Position numbers and translations under genes: made by a program
Assembly: GCA_030005635.1 (NCBI GenBank)
Contig: JARUHP010000008.1
Location: forward strand, 104,306-168,305
Origin: Deltaproteobacteria bacterium IMCC39146
GTDB taxonomy: Bacteria > Desulfobacterota > Desulfuromonadia > Desulfuromonadales > BM103
Reading direction: 5' to 3'
Length of the DNA: 64,000 nucleotides
Notes under the pieces: model-generated
Told to the model about the DNA's origin: nothing
The model's input: only the letters and a program-made list of their open reading frames with translations
Databases searched by the model: none
Shown: piece by piece, positions 30,436 through 38,114 of the stretch
Layout: each line of letters opens with the position of its first letter
Numbering within the stretch: the first letter of the stretch is position 1

Positions 30436-31515
30436 TTAGACTCCAGCATGTTCACGTATTGCGGCGATAGTCAAAGAACCGAGACTAAATACCAGGAAAA
30501 TAATCGCCAAGCTGATGCCGATAGCATAGGCCCGCCTTGGTGACAGGGCCTCGTCTGGCAGAGTCGGCTTGATAAAGGCGACAAGATAGCGGCTCTGGCT
30601 CTCGGCACGGATGCGGGCCGTCTCGATCGAAGCGACTGCCGAAAGATACTGCTTCTGGGCAAACTCATGCTCAAGTATAAGGCTTTCGTACTCTGAGGCC
30701 AGGGTGCTGACGGTGGCTTGTCCTTTGCCAGTCAGACGAATCTTTTTAGCCCGGATCTGGCCCTCAAGGGCACGGACCCGAGATTTGAGACTGACAATCC
30801 TCGAACTATCCTCCTGCATGTAAGAGCGTGCCTCGGCCAACTCGGTGTTCACCTTGGCGAGTGAACCTTCCAATTCTGCAACCAGTCCCTGAACGGAACC
30901 TGCTTCCACCCGGGGGTCGAGCAAGTTGTGTTTTTCACGGAACAGCCGCATCCCACTCTGGGCGGTTGCCAGCCGTTGCTCGGCACGATCAACCTCATGA
31001 CGGGTCAGAGCCAGGCTATCCTCAATCGAACGATCCCGCAGGCTGTTTACCAGCGCTTCGCTTTTGTCGAGAATGGCCTGACAAAGTTGTTGGGCCATCT
31101 CCGGGGAGAACGCCTTGACTTTTAAGGTCAGGATCCCAGAGACCTGGTCGAAGTTTAATGTCACCTGCTTAAGGAAGTAATCTATGTATTCTTCCTGACT
31201 CGGAGCCGTTTTCATTTGTGAGAGAAAGTCGGCGCTGGGATTCTGGTAGTGCTGCTTGATTGCGAGGGTTCGATCAAGCTCTTCCAAGAGGGTTGGTGAA
31301 CTGAGGTATTCCTGGATTACGTAGGCATCGGCACTAGATCCGCTGGAGGCCTGACCAAAGAGAGATAACCATTCCACGGAGTTCCCCTGCTCGGGGCTAC
31401 GGAGGGAAAATTTGGCTTCAGAGATGTACATGTCGCTTGCCCATAAGCCATAATAGAACAGGGCCAAGAAGGCAGGTAGACCGATAAATATGAGCCATTT
31501 GCGTTGAGTCGTCAT
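30436..31515 (-). CDS. kpsE: Capsule polysaccharide export inner-membrane protein KpsE
   Basis: This ~359-residue polysaccharide co-polymerase-like protein has an N-terminal membrane helix (WLIFIGLPAFLALFYYGLWA). A long, partly coiled-coil periplasmic section follows (residues ~160-280, with DRAEQRLATAQSGMRLFREK), and then a C-terminal helix (AIGISLAIIFLVFSLGSLTI). The motif KPTLPDEALSPRRAYA before the last helix is typical of this family. ATG 31515 has an AGGA box at a better distance than the ATG at 31521. It sits between kpsT and kpsD, one base from the kpsD start. Confidence 0.93.
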   Translation of the reverse strand: MTTQRKWLIFIGLPAFLALFYYGLWASDMYISEAKFSLRSPEQGNSVEWLSLFGQASSGSSADAYVIQEYLSSPTLLEELDRTLAIKQHYQNPSADFLSQMKTAPSQEEYIDYFLKQVTLNFDQVSGILTLKVKAFSPEMAQQLCQAILDKSEALVNSLRDRSIEDSLALTRHEVDRAEQRLATAQSGMRLFREKHNLLDPRVEAGSVQGLVAELEGSLAKVNTELAEARSYMQEDSSRIVSLKSRVRALEGQIRAKKIRLTGKGQATVSTLASEYESLILEHEFAQKQYLSAVASIETARIRAESQSRYLVAFIKPTLPDEALSPRRAYAIGISLAIIFLVFSLGSLTIAAIREHAGV

Positions 31516-31524
31516 TCTCATTTC

Positions 31525-32187
31525 CTAGTGTTTTGCTGCGGGAAGATCGTTGTAGAAGGCTATGCCGTCGTCCAAATCGTCAAAGAACGTCAGATCTCCT
31601 TCGTGCAGGATCGCGACTGTTTCGCAATGTTCCCGGATTGTGTTGATGTTATGAGAAACGACCAGCAGGGTCGAGTGGTCTTTACGTCGGTCAAACTCGG
31701 CCTTGGACTTCTTTTGGAAGCTGGCATCACCGACTGCTGTGACCTCATCAATCAGGTAAAAATCAAAATCAATGGCCATGCTCAGCCCAAAGGCCAACTT
31801 GGCCTTCATCCCCGATGAATAGGTATTCACCGGCATGTGCATGTAGTCGCCGAGACCGGAAAACTCTTCCACGAATTCTGCGACTTTATCGATGTCAACG
31901 TCAAAGATCCGGCAGATGAAATTCAGATTCTCACGCCCGGTCAGGCTGCCATGGAAGCCGCCGCTGAAACCGATCGGCCACGAAACCTTTGCTTGCCGAA
32001 AGATCTTGCCGGTCGTTGGCAGTTCGGCACCGCCGATAAGGCGGAGCAGAGTTGACTTGCCGGCGCCATTCTGGCCGAGGATTCCAAGGTTGCGGCCGGG
32101 TTCGATTCGGGCGTTGATATTACGTAGCACGATCTTTTTTCTGCGCCCCAGCGGGTAATGCTTTGAGATGTTGATGAGTTCGATCAT
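31525..32187 (-). CDS. kpsT: Capsule ABC transporter ATPase KpsT
   Basis: This 220-residue ATPase has Walker A LGQNGAGKSTLLRLIGG, the ABC signature YSSGMKAKLAFGLSMAID and Walker B FYLIDEVTAVGD, with the D-loop/H-loop region SHNINTIREH. It is the short KpsT type without the C-terminal carbohydrate-binding domain of Wzt, so it fits group 2 capsule export with KpsM. It starts 4 nt inside the kpsM 3' end (ATGA overlap), which implies coupled translation. Confidence 0.97.
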   Translation of the reverse strand: MIELINISKHYPLGRRKKIVLRNINARIEPGRNLGILGQNGAGKSTLLRLIGGAELPTTGKIFRQAKVSWPIGFSGGFHGSLTGRENLNFICRIFDVDIDKVAEFVEEFSGLGDYMHMPVNTYSSGMKAKLAFGLSMAIDFDFYLIDEVTAVGDASFQKKSKAEFDRRKDHSTLLVVSHNINTIREHCETVAILHEGDLTFFDDLDDGIAFYNDLPAAKH

Positions 32188-32972
32188 ACCATGCGGTCCA
32201 GATAACGTCGGGCGTAGCGCTCGAGGAGTAGGCCGAAAACGAGCAGGATCAGGGCGAAAGTAAAGGCATAGCTGAGCGAGATGTAGTGTTCACCATAGTC
32301 TGTTACAAAACCACTGCGCATGTACTCAATCATGTGAGTTAAGGGGTTGTAATAAAGGATCGCGCGTAGTGAAGACGGCAGGTCGACAATTGTGAAAAAC
32401 AGCCCCGAGGTAAAAAAGAGCAGGCGCATCAGCATTGGCACCAACTGACTGGTCGTGGGCCACATCAGGTTGAGGGCGGAACACATCGCGCCTCCTCCAA
32501 AACCTAAGAGAAGCGCTAAAAGTAAGCTAATGAAAATTGCATGGGGGGTGACGATCTCAACATGTTGGCCCATCCCCCAGGCAGTGCAGAGCAGGATGGC
32601 AAAAACAACCGTCTGCATGGCGCTTTGTAATAAGACGCGAGCAATGAGTGGGTCCAGCGGGAAAAGTTGGGGGTAGGTTAAGAGGGTACGGTTGGCCCAG
32701 ATGGCGTTCATACCGTCAGTGACCCCATTGTTAAAAATGAGCCATGGAATAAATCCACCCAGCAAAAAAACCGGAGTTGACATGCCGTGTGGAGGTTGGG
32801 CGCCAGCAACTTCGCGGATAAACCAGAATACGCCGACCTGGAACGAGGCATTAATAACCGCCCAGAGATAACCCAGCTTATGCTTGCCAAAAAGGGTTTT
32901 GGTCTCACGCAGCATCAGGGCCCAGACGACCCTTTTCTGAACTTTGAATCCGTCGAGTAAAGTTACAGCCAT
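32184..32972 (-). CDS. kpsM: Capsule ABC transporter permease KpsM
   Basis: This ~262-residue ABC-2-type permease has about six membrane segments. Its start region, WALMLRETKTLFGKHKLGYLWAV, is the usual N-terminal motif. Later PLTHMIEYMRSGFV is characteristic of capsule and O-antigen permeases. I take ATG 32972 because the upstream lipoprotein ends at 32978 and conservation begins at MAVTLLDGFKVQKR. The open frame to 33017 overlaps that gene. With KpsT it exports lipid-linked capsule across the inner membrane. Confidence 0.95.
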   Translation of the reverse strand: MAVTLLDGFKVQKRVVWALMLRETKTLFGKHKLGYLWAVINASFQVGVFWFIREVAGAQPPHGMSTPVFLLGGFIPWLIFNNGVTDGMNAIWANRTLLTYPQLFPLDPLIARVLLQSAMQTVVFAILLCTAWGMGQHVEIVTPHAIFISLLLALLLGFGGGAMCSALNLMWPTTSQLVPMLMRLLFFTSGLFFTIVDLPSSLRAILYYNPLTHMIEYMRSGFVTDYGEHYISLSYAFTFALILLVFGLLLERYARRYLDRMV

Positions 32973-32977
32973 TACGT

Positions 32978-33337
32978 TTACTTCGCTTGCGACCAGATGT
33001 GCGGGGCGAGTTGCCACTCATCATTTTGATCGCGGCAGAGGGCGATCGACTCACGATCAAACTTGCTGCCTTGAGCCTTGATCCAATAACATTCCTGCCC
33101 GAGCGCTGAACGATAGTTTTGGCCAACGACAGCGTTGAGCATGCCGTAACCGCCTGCATCATTTAGCTGGATCTGCTCCCCAGTGGCAATCTGCTGGCCA
33201 ATCTGGACGGTTTGCTCTGGCGCCGGCGCTTCATTTACTGGTTGTGCGGCAACTCGATTGGTTGGGAGGGAGGTGGCAGCGCATCCGGTTAAAATAACTG
33301 CGAGAGTGGTTACGAATATTGTTTTTGACACTTTCAA
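32978..33337 (-). CDS. Small lipoprotein of unknown function
   Basis: This 119-residue protein has a signal peptide ending in a lipobox, AVILTGCAATS (Cys ~19). A low-complexity Pro/Ala linker follows. The small globular part contains GQNYRSALGQECYWIKAQ and a C-terminal ALCRDQNDEWQLAPHIW with paired Cys. I do not assign a family. It is the first gene of the kps unit (kpsM starts 6 bp after it), so a role in capsule export or surface attachment is plausible but unproven. Confidence 0.75.
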   Translation of the reverse strand: MKVSKTIFVTTLAVILTGCAATSLPTNRVAAQPVNEAPAPEQTVQIGQQIATGEQIQLNDAGGYGMLNAVVGQNYRSALGQECYWIKAQGSKFDRESIALCRDQNDEWQLAPHIWSQAK

Positions 33338-33918
33338 GTATAACCCTTGGTATGTAAAAGAAGTCTAATTGTTGTGGCTGGTTTGTGACTTTATTATCAC
33401 TTAGGAAAATGCAATGTTTAGTTTTTGGGACTATCCAAAAAGAAGCTTATATCACGTTAAGTGTATGGAGACAAAAGATATTATTATATCTGCAAATCTA
33501 CTTTGCTCCACTAAAGAGCTATTTTGTTAGATAAAGTCACAGTCAATCTCACGCCCGTTCGCGTTGCTCAGTCAAGACACAAAGACGCGAAGAAAGCCTT
33601 AGAACGTAGGTTCAACCTTGGCGTCTTTGCGACTTTGCGTGAGACAATCTCTCGTTTTTCAATCAGGTTTAGATTGAGTCAAATAGATAACCATAACAAT
33701 ATGATGGATATAACATACTGAACTCAAAAGTATCTCACAAGAAGTCCGCATCGCTGAAAAAGTGCTGAAACGCCGTCATCTTTGGACGCGATCTTTAAAC
33801 ATGATTTGCAGTATCCGCACACTTAGTCTATAAGGATGAAATATTCAGTTGATAAGTTGAAACATTCATGTTCCGTTTACTACATGATCTTAGACGACAC
33901 TCTGAAGGGAGGTACGTT
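33338..33918. other. Divergent intergenic region with hairpin repeat
   Basis: This region separates the kps locus (- strand) from the yicC operon (+ strand), so it should carry both promoters. It contains one GACGCAAAG-type inverted repeat: left arm acacaaagacgcgaag near 33576-33591 and right arm ggcgtctttgcg ending near 33640. An open frame at 33524-33721 is just this repeat read through. I see no gene. Confidence 0.6.
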
Positions 33919-34797
33919 TTGCTCAAAAGTATGACAGGCTACGGCAAGGGCGAAGCCCAGCAAGACGATGTAACCGTCACCGTAGAAATCAAAACCGTAA
34001 ACCACCGCCATATCGATATCTCGGTGAAATTGCCGCGCTCATTCATGAACTTTGAAAATGGCGTGCGCAAGAAGATCGGGCAGGCCTTGGGACGCGGCAA
34101 AGTTGATGTTTATGTGAATTATGACCTTTCAACTGAAGCGCAGGCAGTGCCAGCGCTCAATCGTGAGCTGGCGTCGGCGTATCATCAACTCTTTGCTGGC
34201 ATGGCCAAAGATTTTGAGCTGCAGGATCAAGTCACAATCTCGCACATTATCAACCAGAGGGATGTTGTGCAGGTCGAGGAGGCGGAGATCGATGAGGCAA
34301 CCCTCGGTGCCTGTCTGACAAGCGCTACGGAAATTGCTCTGCAGCAGTTGATTGCGATGCGTCTTGCTGAAGGTGAGGAGACGCGCAAGGATATGGAAGC
34401 GCGGGTGGATGCTACAGAAGCAATGCTGGTGCAGATTGAGAAGCGCGCCCCACAGGTTCCAATTGAATGGCAGGGCAAGCTGACCGAGCGACTGGCAAAA
34501 CTTCAGCAAAATATCGAATGGGATCCACAACGCATTGCCCAGGAGATCGCTATTTTTACCGATCGTTGTGATATCAGTGAAGAGTTGGCCCGGTTCAAGA
34601 GTCATCTAGTTCAGTTCCGCGCTCTTTTCAACGACAAAGAGCCTGTCGGTCGCAAGATGGACTTCCTGCTTCAAGAACTGAACCGCGAGGTCAACACCAT
34701 GGGCTCGAAGTCCAATGACGCCGAGTTGACCATGTCGGTTGTTGCCTTAAAGTCCGAATTCGAAAAAGTTCGTGAGCAGGTTCAGAATATTGAATAA
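33919..34797 (+). CDS. yicC: YicC-family endoribonuclease-like protein
   Basis: This ~292-residue YicC/YloC protein has LKSMTGYGKGEA near the start, TVEIKTVNHRHIDISVKLP, and the C-terminal signature GRKMDFLLQELNREVNTMGSKS. Family members include RNases acting on small RNAs in E. coli. The TTG at 33919 is chosen because GAAGGGAGG lies 6 nt upstream and the protein then starts exactly at the conserved SMTGYG region. The ATG at 33868 adds 17 residues without support. In related bacteria yicC lies directly before gmk. Here manC sits between them. Confidence 0.92.
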   Translation: MLKSMTGYGKGEAQQDDVTVTVEIKTVNHRHIDISVKLPRSFMNFENGVRKKIGQALGRGKVDVYVNYDLSTEAQAVPALNRELASAYHQLFAGMAKDFELQDQVTISHIINQRDVVQVEEAEIDEATLGACLTSATEIALQQLIAMRLAEGEETRKDMEARVDATEAMLVQIEKRAPQVPIEWQGKLTERLAKLQQNIEWDPQRIAQEIAIFTDRCDISEELARFKSHLVQFRALFNDKEPVGRKMDFLLQELNREVNTMGSKSNDAELTMSVVALKSEFEKVREQVQNIE

Positions 34798-35228
34798 ATC
34801 TGGGTCCAGAGGCTGGGGGGGTGGGCTGGCCAGAGGCCTAATTTAGTCGTCAGTTTATGGACGATCTAAGCTGTTGGGCGAGAGGGAGTTACTTTAGGTT
34901 GTGATGAACGAGACGCGAGGGTCTATACGTTTTAGTTGTTGTGTTGGCCTACACGCTACAGATTACTGAACTTGAGAATTTGCCGGCACAACAGCATAGT
35001 GCTTACCGCTGGTTCAGTCCTGACATGCTGCTGAGTAGTGAGCTTGGTACATGAGAATACCTAGGCTTATTTCCGATGATTGGTCTTTGTTGTTTGCATG
35101 GTGTCAAGACCGCTTGAGTTTTTGTTGAAGAAACAAACCCTTTGTTGATGCCAGCGGCAGAAATGCTGGACTATCAACAACAAGGCACTCTCTGATTTAT
35201 TTTATGAGTTTTTCAAGGAGGGTTTAAG
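34798..35228. other. Intergenic region before manC with a hairpin
   Basis: There is no gene. The clearest structure is an inverted repeat at about 35142-35180: ttgttgatgccagc pairs with gctggactatcaacaa around a short loop. It ends 50 nt before the manC start. It could be a regulatory hairpin or a protein-binding site. It lacks a T-run, so it is not a classic terminator. Confidence 0.45.
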
Positions 35229-36656
35229 ATGATTCAACCAGTGATTCTGTCCGGTGGGGCCGGAACCCGGCTCTGGCCGTTATCGCGCGAAGAATATCCC
35301 AAGCAACTCTTGCCGCTTAATAGTGAGCTCACCATGCTGCAGGAGACTGCAGCGCGTCTGCAGGGGTTGGTGGACATTGCCGATCCGATGGTGATCTGTA
35401 ACGAGACGCACCGTTTTATGGTCGCCGAGCAGATGCGCCTGCAGGACAACGGTAACGGTGCTATTATATTGGAACCCTGTGGGCGCAACACGGCCCCGGC
35501 TGTTGCAATCGCTGCCTTGCAAGCAATGAAAGGTGATGTTGACCCCGTATTGTTAGTGCTTCCTGCCGATCATCTGATTCGCAAGGTCGATGCCTTCCAA
35601 CGGGGGGTTGACACTGGTTTGAGCCTGGCTATGGAAGGCAAACTGGTCACCTTCGGGATTGTGCCTGATAAACCGGAGACTGGGTATGGGTATATTAAGG
35701 GCGGGGAGGGGATAACCCCTGTAGATTCTTCACTCCTCGCAGCCTTTGCTGTTGCTGAATTTGTTGAAAAACCCGATTTTACAACTGCACAATCCTACCT
35801 GGAAAATGGTGACTACTACTGGAACAGCGGGATGTTCATGTTTAAAGCCTCCCAATTTCTTGCTGAGTTGGAACGCTTCAACCCACAGATGTTTAAAGCC
35901 TGTCAGAAAGCCCACAACTCATTGCAACCTGATATCGATTTTCTGCGTCTAGATGCTGAACTCTTCGCTGCATGCCCGAGTGATTCAATAGATTACGCAG
36001 TTATGGAGAAAACTACCGATGCGGCGGTGATCCCCTTGGATGCGGGCTGGAACGATGTCGGTTCCTGGTCGTCACTGTGGGATGTCGGCGATCAGAATGC
36101 TGCCGGTAATGTCATTCGAGGCGATGTGTTGACCGAAAATGCCAGCAACTGCTACCTGCATGCCACTCACCGTTTAGTTGCCGGGGTCGGCATCGAAAAT
36201 TTGGTCGTGGTTGAGACTGCCGATGCGGTGCTGGTTGCCAACAAGGATCAGGTGCAGGATGTCAAGGTGATAGTCGCACAAATCAAAGCGCAGCAGCGTG
36301 ATGAATATCTGCTGCACAAGAGGGTTAATCGCCCCTGGGGAGCCTACGAGGGCATTGATGCTGGCGAGGGGTTCCAGGTCAAGCGTATCACCGTTAATCC
36401 AGGCTCTACCCTCTCGTTGCAGATGCACTATCACCGTGCTGAACACTGGATTGTTGTTCAGGGAACGGCGCTGGTAACACGAGGCGACGAGGTGATCACC
36501 CTTAGCGAGAATCAGTCGACCTACATACCTCTTGGTGTCAAACACCGCCTGGAGAACCCTGGAATCATCCCCCTTGAGTTGATCGAGGTCCAGTCTGGTA
36601 GTTATCTTGGAGAAGATGATATCGTGCGTTTCGATGATCAATATGGCCGGGTTTGA
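35229..36656 (+). CDS. manC: Mannose-1-phosphate guanylyltransferase / mannose-6-phosphate isomerase
   Basis: This 475-residue bifunctional enzyme has an N-terminal nucleotidyltransferase domain (LSGGAGTRLWPLSREEYPKQL, then GYGYIKGG and VEKPDF). Its C-terminal cupin isomerase domain has NRPWGAYEGID and LSLQMHYHRAEHWIVVQGTA. It makes mannose 1-phosphate and GDP-mannose for surface glycans. The ATG follows AAGGAGGG by 7 nt. Its position between yicC and gmk is unusual for a housekeeping cluster and puts a sugar gene beside the capsule locus. Confidence 0.96.
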   Translation: MIQPVILSGGAGTRLWPLSREEYPKQLLPLNSELTMLQETAARLQGLVDIADPMVICNETHRFMVAEQMRLQDNGNGAIILEPCGRNTAPAVAIAALQAMKGDVDPVLLVLPADHLIRKVDAFQRGVDTGLSLAMEGKLVTFGIVPDKPETGYGYIKGGEGITPVDSSLLAAFAVAEFVEKPDFTTAQSYLENGDYYWNSGMFMFKASQFLAELERFNPQMFKACQKAHNSLQPDIDFLRLDAELFAACPSDSIDYAVMEKTTDAAVIPLDAGWNDVGSWSSLWDVGDQNAAGNVIRGDVLTENASNCYLHATHRLVAGVGIENLVVVETADAVLVANKDQVQDVKVIVAQIKAQQRDEYLLHKRVNRPWGAYEGIDAGEGFQVKRITVNPGSTLSLQMHYHRAEHWIVVQGTALVTRGDEVITLSENQSTYIPLGVKHRLENPGIIPLELIEVQSGSYLGEDDIVRFDDQYGRV

Positions 36657-36872
36657 TTTGTTTGCCCTTCGATGAAGATGTGTGAATTGATGCTTCGTCA
36701 AAAAGTAAGGCTGTTCAATCGACCGTCTAATGTCTGTGATAGTTGTGTCATCTCTCTGGTCCTTTTTTGTCTATTTCTTTAGGGCCGTTGGCAGACATTA
36801 TTGAACCTGACGAATTTATTATGCAAAAGAATCAGAAGCTTGCAGAAACCTCTAAATAACAAGGCAACATAA

Positions 36873-37529
36873 ATGACTGTACCAGCCTCCAGCCTCCAGC
36901 CTCCAGCCCCCAAATCACGCAAAGGTATTCTCTTCGTGATTTCTGCCCCCTCCGGTGCTGGAAAAACCTCAATCTGCAGGGCTATCCTGACCTTGTTTCC
37001 GAAGCTTCGCCAATCGATATCATTCACGACCAGGGCGATGCGATCAGGAGAGCAGGAGGGCAGGGATTATCACTTTGTCTCGAAAGAGACTTTTGAGAAA
37101 ATGGTTACGACCGGCGAGTTTGCTGAGTGGGCGGAAGTTCATGGCAACTGCTACGGGACAGCACGCAAAACACTGAAAAGCGCTAGCGAAGCCGGGGCCG
37201 ATGTTTTGCTGGATATTGACTTTCAGGGAGTTGACCAACTCCGCAAGAGTGGCTTGGACGGCGTCTTTCTGTTTATCCTGCCGCCCAATATGGAAGAATT
37301 GCTGAGTCGCTTGGAGTCGCGTAACACCGATGACGATGAGACGATTGCGCGACGCATGTCCAATGCCATTGCTGAAATTGCCGAGTCAGTCAAGTTTGAT
37401 TATATTGTGGTGAATGATATTCTTGAACAGGCTGTGGAGAAGGTCCGCGCGATTATGATCGCTGAGACTTTGCGTACGGGTCGTGTTTTAAGAACGTTAC
37501 CTGAAGAATTCGGCTTAAACCAGAAGTAG
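36873..37529 (+). CDS. gmk: Guanylate kinase with repeat-encoded N-terminal extension
   Basis: This 218-residue enzyme phosphorylates GMP to GDP. The P-loop SAPSGAGKTSICRA lies at residues ~27-40, followed by SFTTRAMRSGEQEGRDYHFV and a C-terminal lid region. The first ~14 residues (TVPASSLQPPAPK) come from a heptanucleotide array at 36882-36909 and are absent from ordinary Gmk proteins. No better start exists downstream, because the conserved strand begins at KGILFVISAP. A gain or loss of one repeat unit would shift the frame of this essential gene. Confidence 0.95.
   Translation: MTVPASSLQPPAPKSRKGILFVISAPSGAGKTSICRAILTLFPKLRQSISFTTRAMRSGEQEGRDYHFVSKETFEKMVTTGEFAEWAEVHGNCYGTARKTLKSASEAGADVLLDIDFQGVDQLRKSGLDGVFLFILPPNMEELLSRLESRNTDDDETIARRMSNAIAEIAESVKFDYIVVNDILEQAVEKVRAIMIAETLRTGRVLRTLPEEFGLNQK
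36882..36909 (+). repeat. Heptanucleotide array in the 5' end of gmk
   Basis: There are four units, ccagcct three times then ccagccc, starting 9 nt after the start codon. They are nearly identical to each other, so they are younger than the rfbB array, and of the same CCAGCCC type. Confidence 0.9.
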
Positions 37530-37628
37530 CGAATTCAGGTTGAAATTATTCTCATACCTGTATATCTTGTTCAATCTGACAAAATTAATTCGGTCTGTTT
37601 AAACTGGACTGATCCAAAGTGAGGAAAA

Positions 37629-37832
37629 ATGGCACGTATTACTGTTGAAGATTGTTTGAAGGCTATTCCTAACCGTTTTCTTTTGACCATGGTCGCAACC
37701 AAGCGGACCAAGCAGCTCTACAAGGGTGCAGAACCGCTGATCGAGAACAAGTCGAACAACCGTAAGATCGTTCTGGCACTCAGGGAAATTGCCGCGGGCA
37801 AGGTTGAATTCGAAATCCCGACCCCGAAATAA
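37629..37832 (+). CDS. rpoZ: RNA polymerase omega subunit
   Basis: This 67-residue protein has the omega pattern: [28 protein letters not shown], and [20 protein letters not shown]. Omega stabilises beta' in RNA polymerase and forms part of a ppGpp site in proteobacteria. A GAGG box precedes the ATG. It lies between gmk and rel, the usual order. Confidence 0.96.
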   Translation: MARITVEDCLKAIPNRFLLTMVATKRTKQLYKGAEPLIENKSNNRKIVLALREIAAGKVEFEIPTPK

Positions 37833-37862
37833 CCCTGATCGTTTTTTGCTCATGGTCTTAAA

Positions 37863-38032
37863 CGTAGTGCCGCGTCAACGACAAACTGACGCATCCAACT
37901 TGTTCTTTTCCGTTCCAGCTTCGTTATGTCTTAAGCCACGTAGTTACAACTATGTGACTCAAGACATGCCTTGCTGGAACAAAAAATTACGGCGTTGTAT
38001 TTACGTCATTTCATCATTGAAACGACACTAGC
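37863..38032. repeat. Type-B palindromic element, diverged copy
   Basis: This ~170-nt near-palindrome lies between rpoZ and rel. Its ends are gtagtgccgcgtcaacga and, inverted, ctagtgtcgtttcaatga. The core arms (ccagcttcgttatgtctt ... gacatgccttgctgg) also pair. Its left half, tgacgcatccaacttgttc, closely matches taacgcatcttgcttgttc of the element at 48931-49098, which has the same length. Both appear to be one family. Confidence 0.75.
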
Positions 38033-38050
38033 GCTTCCTGCAAATTTAAA

Positions 38051-38082
38051 GATGCCGGCCAGTTATGGCCGGCATCCCTTTT
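38051..38082 (+). terminator. Strong hairpin before rel
   Basis: A perfect 10-bp stem (gatgccggcc/ggccggcatc, 38051-38076) with a 6-nt loop is followed by cccttttg. It looks like a terminator or attenuator ~35 nt before the rel ATG, so rel may be partly uncoupled from rpoZ transcription. Confidence 0.7.
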
Positions 38083-38114
38083 GTTGGCTGAGGCCAACGA
38101 CCTGGACGTCGGTT

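Noticed and set aside
37971..38114. N-terminal extension of rel
   Set aside because: The sequence is the palindromic element and the hairpin. Conserved Rel sequence starts at the ATG at 38115.
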